A stretch of 64,000 nt of DNA from Lyngbya sp. PCC 8106 (GCF_000169095.1 NZ_AAVU01000011.1:62001-126000); one strand, 5' to 3'; positions 52,001-62,283 are shown, numbered from the stretch's first letter. A program made the numbers and translations. The notes: a model not told the origin generated them from the sequence alone.

Positions 52001-54791
52001 CGACGATGGAGTTGTCACCTTTGAACCCGAACCTGGGTTTACCGGAGACTCCACCATTAACTACACTGTCAAGGATAACGAAGGTCAACCTTCAGAACCC
52101 GCAGCAATTAATGTTACAGTTAATCCGCCTGCAAACGTACCCCCAACAACTGTTCCCGATCAAGGAGTTACAACAGCAGGTGAACCCGTTAGCCTGAATG
52201 TTCTCGAAAACGATACCGATCCTGTAGGGAATATTGACCCGACAACCGTTGATCTCAACCCCGATACACCCGCACAAGAAACTACACGGGAAGTTCCAGG
52301 CGTTGGCACTTATAGCGTCGATGATACAGGCGTTGTCACCTTTGAACCCGAACCTGGGTTTACCGGAGACTCCACCATTAACTACACCGTAGAGGATGAA
52401 GAAGGTCAACCTTCGGAACCCGCAGCCATTAATGTTACCGTTAATCCTCCTGCCAACGTTCCCCCGACCGCAACCAACGAAAACGCTAACACTCCCTTTG
52501 AAACTGCCGCTACATTCAATCTGGCGGATAATGTTAGTGATCCAGATGGAAATATTGAATTAAGCAGTATTGACCTCGATCCAAGCACTCCAGAACTTGA
52601 TCAACAGGTGGTTTTACCCGCAGGAACATTTACGGTCAACGATCAAGCTGAAGCTACCTTTGACCCCGTTGATGATTTTAGTGGGACTGTAACCCTTCCC
52701 TATACCGTGGCCGATGATTTAGGTGCAACATCTCAACCTGCGAATCTTTCAGTCACCGTTAGCCCCGATGCCAATGAACCGCCCACAGCCGAGGATGTTC
52801 AAGCTTCTTCAATTCTCAACAATAGCAACCCCATTCCTCTACCTTTGTCTACGGCTAACTTTAGTGATCCTGATGGCATCGTAGAACTGATTAACTTTAC
52901 CTTACCCGATCCCACACAAGGTATTCTGTTACAAGATGGTGTTGCGGTAACTAACCCGATTCAGGTTCAACGGTTAACTCCAAATCAACTCGATAACCTC
53001 TCCTTCCGTCCGAGTCTGGGGTTTGCGGGGAATGCGTCTTTTAATTATCGGGTGACAGATGATGATGGGGCGACTTCTAATGCGGCGAATGTAACCGTTC
53101 CTATTATTCCGTTTACCGTTCCGAATGTACCTCCCGTACAGCCTGAACCTCCGATACAGCCTGAACCTCCGACCGAACCTCCGACAGAACCTTCTGAGAA
53201 TTTATCCCCAGAAGCCAATAATGAGACAGAAACCATTATTAATGATGGGACTCCCTCAGTTATCCCGACCTTATCGGCAACAGACCCCGATGGTAGTATT
53301 GATTTCTACACCATCACCGATTTACCCCCTAACGGCACATTATTGATCGACGGTGAAGCCGCTACCTCCGAACAAGTTGAACAGCTTACCCCCGAACAAT
53401 CCGAACAACTGACCTTTGAACCCGATCCTGATTTTACAGGGGATGTCAGCTTAACTTATACTGCGACTGATAATGATGGTGCTGTTTCTAATCAAGCCGT
53501 TGTACAGATCAATGTAGAAGAAGATCAGTCCATTCCTCGGGGTGAACCGATAGATGATGGCGGTTGTGATTGTCCTCCTTTACCTGATTTTGGAGCGGTT
53601 CCTTTACCGGATCGTCTCGGTTTGACTCCTCAGCTAGCGTCGGAGTCGAATATTATTCGCGGTACTGAGCAGAGTGATACCTTACCCGGAACCCCCACCA
53701 GTGATGTTGTACTCACCTTTGGGGGAGATGATATGGTCGCAGCCTTTAACGGCAGTGATACCGTTTTTGGCGGTGTTGATAATGATCTCTACTTTGGCGA
53801 TGATGGTAACGATTATCTCCTGGGATCAGACGGTAGGGACACAATCATCAGCAGTAACGGCGTTGGAGATTTAGCCGCAGCAGCTAACTCGGAGAACAAT
53901 GATTCTGTCTATGGTCATCAAAGCAATGATTTACTGCAAGGTGGCCCCGGTTCGGACATGATGTTTGGCGGTAAGCAAGATGACTTTACCTATGGCGGTA
54001 AAAATTCTGATCTGGTTTGGGGTGACTTGGGAACTGACACCCTCTACGGTGACTTAGGCAATGACACGATGATTGGTGATACCGCAGATGAAAACAATAT
54101 CGAGGCTGAACGGGGTTTGCCTGGGATGATTGATTTCATGTGGGGCGGCGCTGGTGATGACTTGATGAATGGCGGTCGTAGTAATGATACTCTCAGTGGT
54201 GGAGTCGGTAATGATACTGTTCGAGGCGGGAAAGAAGATGATCTCGTCTACGGTGAAGCCGGAGATGACGAGATGTACGGCGATTTGGGTAATGACCAAC
54301 TCTGCGGTAATGAGGGTAACGATACTGTCTATGGTGATATTAACGACAATGACACCCCGAGTGATATTCCCGGACGAGATACTCTCTGTGGCGGTATCGG
54401 TAATGATATCCTGTTTGGAAATGAAGACCAAGATCGTCTCTGTGGGGGAGAAGATAGTGATACTCTTTATGGGGGTTTAGGTGAAGATATCTTAGCCGGT
54501 GAACAGGGAGATGACTGGTTATTTGGCGATCAAGGCAATGACCTGATTTCTGGGGGAAGTGGTGTTGATCGCTTTATTCTGTTCTCCGGTAGCGGTACAG
54601 ATACTATTCAAGATTTCCAACTGGGTACTGATTTAATTGCTTTGGGTGGAGGCTTAACTTTTGAACAGTTAACTCTGTCTCAAAGTGGAACCTCAACTGT
54701 TGTGAGTTTAGAGGGTCAACAGTTGGCAATTTTAAATGATGTATCAGTGAGTGCGTTAACAGAAGATAACTTTACCGCTTTTGTTGGCTAA
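49008..54791 (+). CDS. giant DUF4347 / Calx-beta / Ig-like repeat / RTX surface protein
   Basis: 1927 residues. A DUF4347 domain (about 36-195) carries His92 (LISHGSPGCLQLG) and Cys130 (MLYGCNVAAGD), the HG...GC pattern of caspase-like (clan CD/CHAT) folds. A ~300-residue beta-rich region follows, then a Calx-beta domain (about 505-630; DVTVTEGEQAQFTVSI), many cadherin-like/Ig-like repeats including three near-identical 107-residue units, and a CxC segment (Cys1520/1522; PIDDGGCDCPPLPDFG). RTX nonapeptides (from about 1545) include Cys variants (DRLCGGEDSD), and the end is of type I secretion kind. The start is one of three consecutive ATGs. It is predicted to be exported by a T1SS and calcium-stabilised. 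First of a three-gene array. Confidence 0.85.
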   Translation: MMMFSTPTHTQTFPSTTNSQNVMKKPELSQTSIKMTQLVIIDTQVEDVEKLLKGVIPSTTIILLDSTKDGVQQITQTLQKYTNLSEVHLISHGSPGCLQLGNTQLSLDTLNLYANSLQSWSVDTLMLYGCNVAAGDAGIEFIDKLHQFTGAKIAASANKTGYSGLGGDWNLEVKTDKFEVSSPLTLEVRENYRFAFPIPIENLTVERRLPNDDEGDISYIAPDIRTTVPEGTEIEYNFQEGDGNLLEVTSFTSGQDQFLAGDVLNDFELRRTDNENVQGRRQLLWFERESQTSEELNLRSPFPRTFTEDPDDSLMEVALFDDIINLGTDNIFANTSILDDQNINNIERVDYISTDGLQAPQENLNEVGFLILERGGNDAFKISPILDVNAQGLPTEFGDLIEIGADEWGVDESITLDTSVLRSDNYPEEQLQRRINVDGQNIGGIYISFEDLGIEASEQFNGYALFAPDVDETTNLVDFESFPTNTPELPDVGAGGGLDLIAGGVVYGRIFININDVTVTEGEQAQFTVSIPSPLDTPLTVNYSTSDTDLNPNEPNQPTATAGEDYTPITEGSFTIPAGETEVTVNVETLADNEIEENEQFRVMLSDPSRGFIIDREGIGTIIDNTEDTPPVTEPDTTDTPADTNVSLNILDNDTDAVGNIDPTTVDLNPNTPEQETTRTIPGQGTYTVDDTGVVTFDPEAEFSETSTINYTVQDNAGQPSEPTEISVIVEPPANLAPNAVNDSDTTAFETPVTLNVLENDTDPEGDSLTIVDIQQNTPNGGTVRIENGQLVYTPADGFSGEDEFTYTVSDGEDSDRATVSVTVEPSTNVPPTTVPDQGVTTEGEPVSLNVLENDTDSEGNIDPTTVDLNPDTPEQETTREIPGVGTYSVDDNGVVTFEPVPGFTGDSTINYTVEDEEGQPSEPAAINVTVNPPANVPPTTVPDQGVTTAGEPVSLNVLENDTDSEGNIDPTTVDLNPDTPEQETTREVPGVGTYSVDDDGVVTFEPEPGFTGDSTINYTVKDNEGQPSEPAAINVTVNPPANVPPTTVPDQGVTTAGEPVSLNVLENDTDPVGNIDPTTVDLNPDTPAQETTREVPGVGTYSVDDTGVVTFEPEPGFTGDSTINYTVEDEEGQPSEPAAINVTVNPPANVPPTATNENANTPFETAATFNLADNVSDPDGNIELSSIDLDPSTPELDQQVVLPAGTFTVNDQAEATFDPVDDFSGTVTLPYTVADDLGATSQPANLSVTVSPDANEPPTAEDVQASSILNNSNPIPLPLSTANFSDPDGIVELINFTLPDPTQGILLQDGVAVTNPIQVQRLTPNQLDNLSFRPSLGFAGNASFNYRVTDDDGATSNAANVTVPIIPFTVPNVPPVQPEPPIQPEPPTEPPTEPSENLSPEANNETETIINDGTPSVIPTLSATDPDGSIDFYTITDLPPNGTLLIDGEAATSEQVEQLTPEQSEQLTFEPDPDFTGDVSLTYTATDNDGAVSNQAVVQINVEEDQSIPRGEPIDDGGCDCPPLPDFGAVPLPDRLGLTPQLASESNIIRGTEQSDTLPGTPTSDVVLTFGGDDMVAAFNGSDTVFGGVDNDLYFGDDGNDYLLGSDGRDTIISSNGVGDLAAAANSENNDSVYGHQSNDLLQGGPGSDMMFGGKQDDFTYGGKNSDLVWGDLGTDTLYGDLGNDTMIGDTADENNIEAERGLPGMIDFMWGGAGDDLMNGGRSNDTLSGGVGNDTVRGGKEDDLVYGEAGDDEMYGDLGNDQLCGNEGNDTVYGDINDNDTPSDIPGRDTLCGGIGNDILFGNEDQDRLCGGEDSDTLYGGLGEDILAGEQGDDWLFGDQGNDLISGGSGVDRFILFSGSGTDTIQDFQLGTDLIALGGGLTFEQLTLSQSGTSTVVSLEGQQLAILNDVSVSALTEDNFTAFVG
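51491..52453 (+). repeat. three 321-bp tandem coding repeats
   Basis: AAACGTACCCCC recurs at 51491, 51812 and 52133, exactly 321 bp apart. Each unit encodes a 107-residue Ig/cadherin-like domain (PPTTVPDQGVTT onward) that differs at few positions. Confidence 0.9.
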
Positions 54792-55736
54792 CTGACTCAA
54801 CTCTCCGCGATCGCTCACGTTGGTTATCATAACTAATTCCCTATAGCGATCGCTGTTTCTATCACATTTAAAATTTTTTAAAAGTGTTCTTCAAATGTAA
54901 TCTAAAACTCTAGCAACAAAACCAACACTCTAACAATATGTTGCGAATGGTCATCGATTAAAGGCCAGTAAAGGTATGATGGCTTTATCAAGTCTATTAT
55001 ATAGTTCTTTATACTGAAAAATTTAACCCGAATCATACAGGAAACCGTACATAAAAGTGTAATTTTGTCAAGAGATAATATGACAGTTTATTAACTGCCA
55101 TACGAAAAAACACGGATAATATTAAAGAACGGTTATACCTGTAAGTGTTATCACTGAGATCGCCAGTGAATTAGATACAAAGCCAGGTTGCAGTTATGGG
55201 GGAATTGTAAAAATGAGCAAGTTAATCTGTCCAGTTTGCAGTTGTTTTTCAGTTCACCCAAAGTCAAAACTGTATAAGCTGGTTGCCAGTCTTCTGGTCA
55301 AAAAAAAGTTAGAGGTTTAAGCTGATTCTTGTCACAAACCCTCAAAATTTTAAAATTTAAGAACTTGCTCTCAATTGTTGAGTCTAGAGGTTTGTTTTAG
55401 ATTAATGTACATCTAGATAGATGAGTAACTCTATAAACATTCCTTAATCCCTTAAGTTGATTCTCTTCTAGGAACATAAAACTTAAAGAAAGTTAGCGAC
55501 TCACACCAAAATTTATATTTACAAGTGCCTTTCTCTATCCTAAACTCCCTCAAAATCCATCTGATTTTACGGAATGTTAAAACTGAGCAGCAAAAGCTGA
55601 TTGCTCTGTAAATTAGGCATATCCAAAGACAACTCAGGCTCAGTCGATGAGAAAATAATTCACATAAAAAGATGTTCCTCTGAAACTTTTCTAGAGGAAT
55701 ATCAGTCTTAAACGTAGTTTTTCCAAATTAAGTACA
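54792..55736. other. long upstream region of second DUF4347 gene
   Basis: 945 AT-rich non-coding bases. It holds the conserved element at 55061-55168 and HIP1-related GCGATCGC words near 54811 and 54846. No frame is convincing. Confidence 0.6.
55061..55168 (+). promoter_or_regulatory. conserved TGTCA-array / hairpin element, copy 2
   Basis: TGTCA-N10-TGACA-N10-TGCCA with hairpin ATGACAGTT...AACTGCCAT (55080-55101), then hairpin CACTG...CAGTG (55152-55168). The second stem is one pair longer than in copy 1. It lies 657 bases before the start codon. Confidence 0.65.
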
Positions 55737-58700
55737 ATGACATTTTCTAAATCAGGCACTACTTCAACTTCCTACTCTACAATTTCTTCTAACATTTTCC
55801 AGAAGAAACCGGAATCTTTTCAAAACTCTCCTGAAGTTTATTCTTCGGTTTCAGTTTGCGCCAGAAAAATAGACATTCTTGTTGTCGTTGATGCTCAAGT
55901 CGAAGATACAGAAAAGCTACTGAAAGGCGTTATCTCTGGTGCTGAGGTGATTCTCCTCGACTCTACAAAAGATGGAGTCAAACAGATCACTCATGCTCTC
56001 CGAGAATATACGGAGATCTCTGAACTTCAGATCATTTCTCACGGAACTCAGGGGTGCTTACAACTCGGAAATACCCAACTAAGCCTTGATACCCTTGACC
56101 TCTACGCCAACGAACTGCAAAACTGGTCAGTAGACACCTTAATACTCTACGGTTGTAACGTCGCCGCAGGCGATGCAGGTGTTGAATTTATTGAAAAACT
56201 CCATCAATTCACCGGGGCGAAAATAGCCGCTTCACTCAACAAAACTGGTAACGCAGCGTTAGGGGGAGACTGGAACCTAGACGTCAAAACCGATGAATTT
56301 GATGTAACCTTAGCTCTAAGCCCAGAAGCGATCGCCAACTATCGCCATACCTTACCCCTTCCGATTCAAAATCTTGTCACCGAAGCCCAAGACGCTGAGG
56401 AAAGCGATACTGAGGCTTCAGGAATCATCTATAATTTTGGGCAAGGTAGCAACTTACAAGTACAAAGCTTTGAAGACGAGGAAGATAGTCGATATCTATC
56501 TGCGGGTGTACTCAACAACTTTAAACTGAGACGGGTAGATAATCCCGAAGGAGTTCAGGGTTTAAGACAAATTGTTTGGTATCAAGAAGACGAGTCATCG
56601 GCAACCGATCCAGATAGTACCACGATTAATTTGATCCCCGAACAGGCTCAAAGCGATGATGGGCGGACACCGATGCAAACCGCTTTGTTTAGTGAATTTA
56701 TTAACCGAGGTACGGATAATATTTTCGCCAACGTAGATAACCCCGATGGGAATATCAACAATATAGAGCGGGTTGACTACATTTCCACAGATGGTTTATC
56801 CCTTCCTCAAGACAGCGAAGATCTTGATGGTATTGGTTTTCTGATCCTCGAACGGGGAGGTAACGATCCGTTCAAAATAGCAGCCATTACTGCTGTTGAC
56901 GATCAAGGGAATCCGACTGCATATGGGGATTTGCTCTCTTTTGCCAATCCGGCTGATCCCAATGACGTTGATTGGGGTCTATCCGACACCGAATTCAGAG
57001 TAAGAGTTCTGCGCCAAGAAGAAGGTGATGGCGACATTTCCAATACCAGAGTTCCCCAACAGATAAACTCGGACCCTCAAAACATCGCGGGTATTTTCGT
57101 TAGCTACGAAGATTTGTTGGCTGGAAATCCTGATCTTCAAGATAGCCAATTCTTTGGGTATTCTCTGTTTCCGCCGGATATTGACGGAACAAACGACTTA
57201 GTTGAACTGAGTGACTTTCCTCCGGACACTTCCGATCGAGAAGGCCCGGAGAATGAGCGAGGGGGTTTGGACTTGGTTGGAGGCGGTGTCGTTTATCGAC
57301 GCGAAGATATTAACTTTCCTCCCGAAGCCGGAGATGATACGGCAATAACAGATCCCGATACACCCGTTGAGATTTCGGTTTTAGAAAACGATCGCGACGA
57401 TCGCGACGACGTTCCCGGTCAGCCAGTTGAAGATCCAATCAGTATTGTTGGCATCACGACTCCTCCTGCTAACGGTATTGCCACCGTCGATGATCGCGGA
57501 ACACCCGATGACCCGACGGATGATGTCATCGTTTATACGCCCAACTTTGGGTTTAATGGTGCTGAGGATAGCTTTGTTTATCAGATTACCGATGGCGAAG
57601 ATACAACAACAGCAACCGTTACCGTTACCGTTACCAGCACGATTGTTGGCGGAACCGTTTTCACCGATACCGACGGCGATGATAACCTTGACCCCAATGA
57701 ACCAAGATTGGGGAATATCACGGTCAACTTAGTTGACGATCAGGGGAATCCCGTTGGCACTCCGGCCGAAACCAGTGCCGATGGTGTCTACCAGTTTGAG
57801 GGTTTTGCTCCGGGAGAATACACCGTTGAGGTGGATACCACAGATGAAGATCTTCCCACAGGTGTCACACTCGGAACAGATAGTGTTCCCGTCACCGTTG
57901 CAGCGAATCAACCTGTAACTGAGGTTAACTTTGGGTTTGACCCCGCCCCAGTTAATCAACCGCCAATTGCACAAAATGTTGAGAGTTCATCGATTCCCAA
58001 CAATAGCAATTCAATTGCTTTACCATTGTCTACAGACAACTTTAGCGATCCCGATGGCATTGTAGAAACCATCCGCTTGACCTTACCCAATCCTGCACAA
58101 GGAGTTCTATTATTTGATGGTGTAGAGGTTAGTGATCCAACTCAAGTTCAACTGTTAACTCCCAATCAACTTGATAATCTCAGCTTCCGTCCCAATCCCA
58201 CTTATCAGGGAGATGCTTCCTTTACCTATCAAGTCACCGACGATGATGGTGCCGTCTCGGATATCGCTAACATCACTATTCCAGTCGCAGCAGCAGGAGG
58301 AGGAACCCCCTCGAATAGTACCGTCAGTGGAACTGTATTTACCGACAACGACAACAACAACACCCTCAGTCCAGACGAACCCGGAATCGAAAATATTACG
58401 GTTAACTTAGTCAATACAAATGGGACGGTTGTTGATAGCGTTGACACAAATGCAGATGGTGTCTACCAGTTTGAAAGTGTTGCATCTGGCGATTATACTG
58501 TTGAGATTGATACAACAGACACCGATATACCCGCAGATTTTACACTAGGAACACTCAATAACGTTAGCGTTCCTGTTGACGCCAATCAATCTGTAACTGA
58601 TGTTAACTTTGGGTTTGACTCCCCACCCATTCCAATACCGACAACCACAGTTAGTGGAACCGTCTTTACCGACACCGACAACAACAACACCCTCGGTCCA

Positions 58701-61700
58701 GACGAACCCGGAATCGAAAATATTACGGTTAACTTAGTCAATACAAATGGGAATATCCTGGCTAGTGTTCCGACAAATGCAGATGGGGGTTATCAGTTTG
58801 AGGGAGTTGCACCCGGAAATTATACCGTGGTTGTTGATACCACAGACACTGATCTTCCCACAGATGTCACACTGGGAACATCAAGCGATGTTGAAATTAA
58901 TGTTGAAGCGAATCAACCCTTTGACGGAGTTAATTTTGGGTTTGACTCCACTCCTACCCCAGTTAATCAACCGCCAATTGCACAAAATGTTGAGAGTTCA
59001 TCGATTCCCAACAATAGCAATTCAATTGCTTTACCATTGTCTACAGACAACTTTAGCGATCCCGATGGCATTGTAGAAACCATCCGCTTGACCTTACCCA
59101 ATCCTGCACAAGGAGTTCTATTATTTGATGGTGTAGAGGTCACTGATCCGAGTCAAGTTCAACAGTTAACTCCAAATCAACTCGATAATCTCAGCTTCCG
59201 ACCCAATCCCACCTATGAGGGAAATGCTTCCCTTACCTATCAAGTAACAGACAATGATGGTGCCACTTCTGATCTAGCCAGCATCACCATTCCAGTCGCA
59301 GCAGCAGCAGGAGGAGGAACCCCCTCCAATAGCACAGTTAGTGGAACCGTCTTTACTGATAACGACAACAACGACACCCTTGATCCGAGTGAACCCGGAA
59401 TCGAAGATATTACGGTTAATTTAGTTGATCAAAATGGGACTGTTGTTGATACTGCTGAAACCAGTGTAGATGGAGTCTACCAGTTTGAAAGTGTTGCATC
59501 TGGCGATTATACTGTTGAGATTGATACAACAGACACCGATATACCCGCAGATTTTACACTAGGAACACCCAATAACGTTCCCGTTACCGTTGTCGCCAAT
59601 CAATCTGTACCTGATCAGAATTTTGGGTTTGATTCGACTTCTTCTAATACAAACGTTCCCCCGACCGCAACCAACCAAAACGTTAATACGACCTTTGAAA
59701 CAACCGCCTCATTCGATCTAACTGATAATGTCAGTGATCCCGATGGAACAGTTGACCTGACGACCATTGACCTCGATCCCACAACTCCAGAAATTGATCA
59801 GCAGGTTACTCTACCTCAGGGAACATTCACCGTCAATAATCAAGGTCAAGTCACCTTCGCACCTGCGGGTAATTTTAGCGGTACTGTAACTGTTCCTTAT
59901 ACCATTCAGGATAACTTAGGCGCGACTTCCGAACTGGCTGATATTTCAGTCACTGTGTCCCCAGACTCCAACCAACCGCCCAGCGCTGAAGATGTTGAGA
60001 GTTCATCCATTCTCAACAATAGTAACCCCATTCCTCTACCTGTGTCTACGGCTAACTTCAGTGACTCTGATGGCACCGTAGAACTGATTAACTTTACCTT
60101 ACCCGATCCCGCCCAAGGTATCCTGTTACTCGATGGTGTTGCGGTGACTAACCCGATTCAGGTTCAACGGTTAACTCCAAATCAACTCGATAACCTGACC
60201 TTTCAGCCCGGTAGTGGGTTTTCGGGTAATGCGTCTTTTAGTTATACGGTGACAGATGATGATGGGGCAAACTCTAATATTGCCAATATTACTGTTCCTG
60301 TAATCGCTGTTTCTGTTCCCACTAATCCGGGTGGTGGCAACGGTGGCCCCTCCGGGCCTCCTGTGAATTTACCGCCAGAAGCTGAGAATGAAACGGCGAA
60401 TATTCCCAATGACGGGACTCGTTTTCCAATTCCGCCGTTAAGGGCGACAGACCTCGATGGTAGTATTAACTTCTACACCATCACCCAATTACCCCCTAAT
60501 GGAACATTATTGATCAATGGCGAAGAAGTCACGAACTTAGATCAAGTTCAACAGCTTACCCCAGAACAAGCTGGACAACTTACGTTTGAACCTGACCCCA
60601 ACTTAACCAGTGATGTCAGCTTTACTTACACCGCTACCGACAATGAAGGTACTGTTTCTAACGTCGCGACTGTCAGCCTCGTTGTTGATGATGACAGTTC
60701 CATTCCTCGGGGTGAACCCATTGATGATGGCGGTTGTAATTGTCCTCCCCTCCCTGAGTTTGGTGTAATTCCCCTACCTGAACCGTCTGGCTTAATTCCA
60801 ACTGCGTTTAATGCCTTTGGTAGTATTGATGGCACCCCGCAAAGTGATACCATCTCAGGTTCACTTGGTAGTGATATGGTCTTTGCGTTTGGCGGAGATG
60901 ATCACATTGAAGCTTCAGAAGGTCCGGATACCGTTTTTGGGGGTGATGGTAATGACCTCAGTTTTGGAGAAGAAGGTAATGATTCTCTATTGGGAGATCG
61001 CGGAAGTGATACTCTCATCGGGAGTAATGGCAGTCAAGACATCGCCGCCACCGCCACCATAGATGAAAACGATTTTATCTATGGTCACGCCAGCAATGAT
61101 TTAATGCAAGGTGGCCCTGGTGCTGACATGATGTATAGCGGTAAGCAAGATGACTTCGCCTATGGCGGTCAAAATGATGATATGGTTTGGGGTGACTTGG
61201 GAAGTGATACCCTCTACGGCGATCAAGGCAATGACACCATGATTGGTGATACCGCAGATGAAAACGAGGTCGAAGCTGAACGGGGTCTGAGTGGGATGAT
61301 TGATTTCATGTGGGGCGGCGCTGGCGATGACTTGATGAATGGGGGTCGCAGTAATGATACCCTCAGTGGTGGTGTTGGAAATGATACCGTTCGTGGGGGT
61401 AAGGAAGATGATCTCGTTTATGGTGAAGCCGGAGATGACCTAATGTACGGAGATTTGGGTAATGACCTACTCTGTGGTAATGAGGGTAACGATACGATCT
61501 ATGGTGATATTAACGACAACGAAACGATTAGTACACTTCCCGGACGAGATACTCTCTGTGGCGGTAGCGGTAATGATATCCTGTTTGGAAATGAAGACCA
61601 AGATCGTCTCTGTGGTGGCGAAGATAGTGATACTCTTTATGGGGGCGATAGTGAAGATACCTTAGCCGGAGAACAGGGAGATGACTGGTTATTTGGGGAT

Positions 61701-61961
61701 CAAGGTAATGATTTGATTTCTGGTGGAAGTGGTATCGATCGCTTTATTCTATTCTCAGGTAGTGGTACGGACACTATCCAAGATTTCCAACTGGGTACTG
61801 ATTTAATTGCTTTGGGTGGTGGGTTAACTTTTGATGCGTTAACTCTATCTCAAAGTGGAACTTCGACAATTCTCAGTCTTGACACTCAACAGTTGGCAAT
61901 TCTCAACGATATACAGGTAAGTGCTTTGACTGAAACTAGCTTTACGGCTTTTGTCGGCTAA
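55737..61961 (+). CDS. giant DUF4347 / SdrD-B-like / cadherin-like / RTX surface protein
   Basis: 2074 residues. DUF4347 (about 45-205) has His102 (IISHGTQGCLQLG) and Cys140 (ILYGCNVAAGD). A beta region similar to the previous gene follows. The middle is different: four SdrD-B/Cna-B-like domains (GTVFTDTDGDDNLDPNEP type, each ending NFGFD), which in Gram-positive adhesins form rod-like stalks, alternate with cadherin-like units. A CxC segment (GGCNCPPLPEFG) and an RTX tail are nearly identical to those of the first gene (GGRSNDTLSGGVGNDTVRGG). There is no signal peptide; type I secretion is inferred. An internal 184-bp perfect duplication is present. Confidence 0.85.
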   Translation: MTFSKSGTTSTSYSTISSNIFQKKPESFQNSPEVYSSVSVCARKIDILVVVDAQVEDTEKLLKGVISGAEVILLDSTKDGVKQITHALREYTEISELQIISHGTQGCLQLGNTQLSLDTLDLYANELQNWSVDTLILYGCNVAAGDAGVEFIEKLHQFTGAKIAASLNKTGNAALGGDWNLDVKTDEFDVTLALSPEAIANYRHTLPLPIQNLVTEAQDAEESDTEASGIIYNFGQGSNLQVQSFEDEEDSRYLSAGVLNNFKLRRVDNPEGVQGLRQIVWYQEDESSATDPDSTTINLIPEQAQSDDGRTPMQTALFSEFINRGTDNIFANVDNPDGNINNIERVDYISTDGLSLPQDSEDLDGIGFLILERGGNDPFKIAAITAVDDQGNPTAYGDLLSFANPADPNDVDWGLSDTEFRVRVLRQEEGDGDISNTRVPQQINSDPQNIAGIFVSYEDLLAGNPDLQDSQFFGYSLFPPDIDGTNDLVELSDFPPDTSDREGPENERGGLDLVGGGVVYRREDINFPPEAGDDTAITDPDTPVEISVLENDRDDRDDVPGQPVEDPISIVGITTPPANGIATVDDRGTPDDPTDDVIVYTPNFGFNGAEDSFVYQITDGEDTTTATVTVTVTSTIVGGTVFTDTDGDDNLDPNEPRLGNITVNLVDDQGNPVGTPAETSADGVYQFEGFAPGEYTVEVDTTDEDLPTGVTLGTDSVPVTVAANQPVTEVNFGFDPAPVNQPPIAQNVESSSIPNNSNSIALPLSTDNFSDPDGIVETIRLTLPNPAQGVLLFDGVEVSDPTQVQLLTPNQLDNLSFRPNPTYQGDASFTYQVTDDDGAVSDIANITIPVAAAGGGTPSNSTVSGTVFTDNDNNNTLSPDEPGIENITVNLVNTNGTVVDSVDTNADGVYQFESVASGDYTVEIDTTDTDIPADFTLGTLNNVSVPVDANQSVTDVNFGFDSPPIPIPTTTVSGTVFTDTDNNNTLGPDEPGIENITVNLVNTNGNILASVPTNADGGYQFEGVAPGNYTVVVDTTDTDLPTDVTLGTSSDVEINVEANQPFDGVNFGFDSTPTPVNQPPIAQNVESSSIPNNSNSIALPLSTDNFSDPDGIVETIRLTLPNPAQGVLLFDGVEVTDPSQVQQLTPNQLDNLSFRPNPTYEGNASLTYQVTDNDGATSDLASITIPVAAAAGGGTPSNSTVSGTVFTDNDNNDTLDPSEPGIEDITVNLVDQNGTVVDTAETSVDGVYQFESVASGDYTVEIDTTDTDIPADFTLGTPNNVPVTVVANQSVPDQNFGFDSTSSNTNVPPTATNQNVNTTFETTASFDLTDNVSDPDGTVDLTTIDLDPTTPEIDQQVTLPQGTFTVNNQGQVTFAPAGNFSGTVTVPYTIQDNLGATSELADISVTVSPDSNQPPSAEDVESSSILNNSNPIPLPVSTANFSDSDGTVELINFTLPDPAQGILLLDGVAVTNPIQVQRLTPNQLDNLTFQPGSGFSGNASFSYTVTDDDGANSNIANITVPVIAVSVPTNPGGGNGGPSGPPVNLPPEAENETANIPNDGTRFPIPPLRATDLDGSINFYTITQLPPNGTLLINGEEVTNLDQVQQLTPEQAGQLTFEPDPNLTSDVSFTYTATDNEGTVSNVATVSLVVDDDSSIPRGEPIDDGGCNCPPLPEFGVIPLPEPSGLIPTAFNAFGSIDGTPQSDTISGSLGSDMVFAFGGDDHIEASEGPDTVFGGDGNDLSFGEEGNDSLLGDRGSDTLIGSNGSQDIAATATIDENDFIYGHASNDLMQGGPGADMMYSGKQDDFAYGGQNDDMVWGDLGSDTLYGDQGNDTMIGDTADENEVEAERGLSGMIDFMWGGAGDDLMNGGRSNDTLSGGVGNDTVRGGKEDDLVYGEAGDDLMYGDLGNDLLCGNEGNDTIYGDINDNETISTLPGRDTLCGGSGNDILFGNEDQDRLCGGEDSDTLYGGDSEDTLAGEQGDDWLFGDQGNDLISGGSGIDRFILFSGSGTDTIQDFQLGTDLIALGGGLTFDALTLSQSGTSTILSLDTQQLAILNDIQVSALTETSFTAFVG
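57946..58129 (+). repeat. 184-bp perfect direct repeat, copy 1
   Basis: Identical to 58957-59140 over all 184 bases by eye (offset 1011). It encodes the start of a cadherin-like unit (QPPIAQNVESSSIPNNSNSI). Confidence 0.9.
58957..59140 (+). repeat. 184-bp perfect direct repeat, copy 2
   Basis: Partner of 57946-58129. Identity breaks sharply after GTAGAGGT. This indicates recent internal duplication or gene conversion inside the giant gene. Confidence 0.9.
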
Positions 61962-62058
61962 TCTGCTATCGAAAACTGACATAACGCGGTATAATCGGTA
62001 TTAACGTTTCGTTCCTGCTTCCTTCGGATAACTGGTTTTCATAGGGTGTCGGCACTTC

Positions 62059-62151
62059 CTATTCCACAGGCTTAAACCGAATAGCCAACGGCCACGATGT
62101 TCGCGCATTGAGGCTGGCGTTCAAATCACGATCTCGAACTAGACTCTTATC
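62059..62151 (-). pseudogene. tnpB-like C-terminal relic
   Basis: On the minus strand 30 codons read DKSLVRDRDLNASLNARTSW then PLAIRFKPVE and stop. RDLNASLN after the zinc-ribbon position is a TnpB (IS200/IS605, IS1341) C-terminal signature. It is closed upstream by a stop at 62152-62154 and has no other transposase sequence nearby. Confidence 0.5.
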
Positions 62152-62283
62152 TTAGCGATCGTGCGATCGCGTACATTCTCAGTGATCGCGCGATCGCAAT
62201 CATTAATATTTGTGCGATTGGGTTTCTTTCCTTAACCGAACCTACACCTCGATCTTTCCAAACTTTTATGATCTGGCGAAAAA

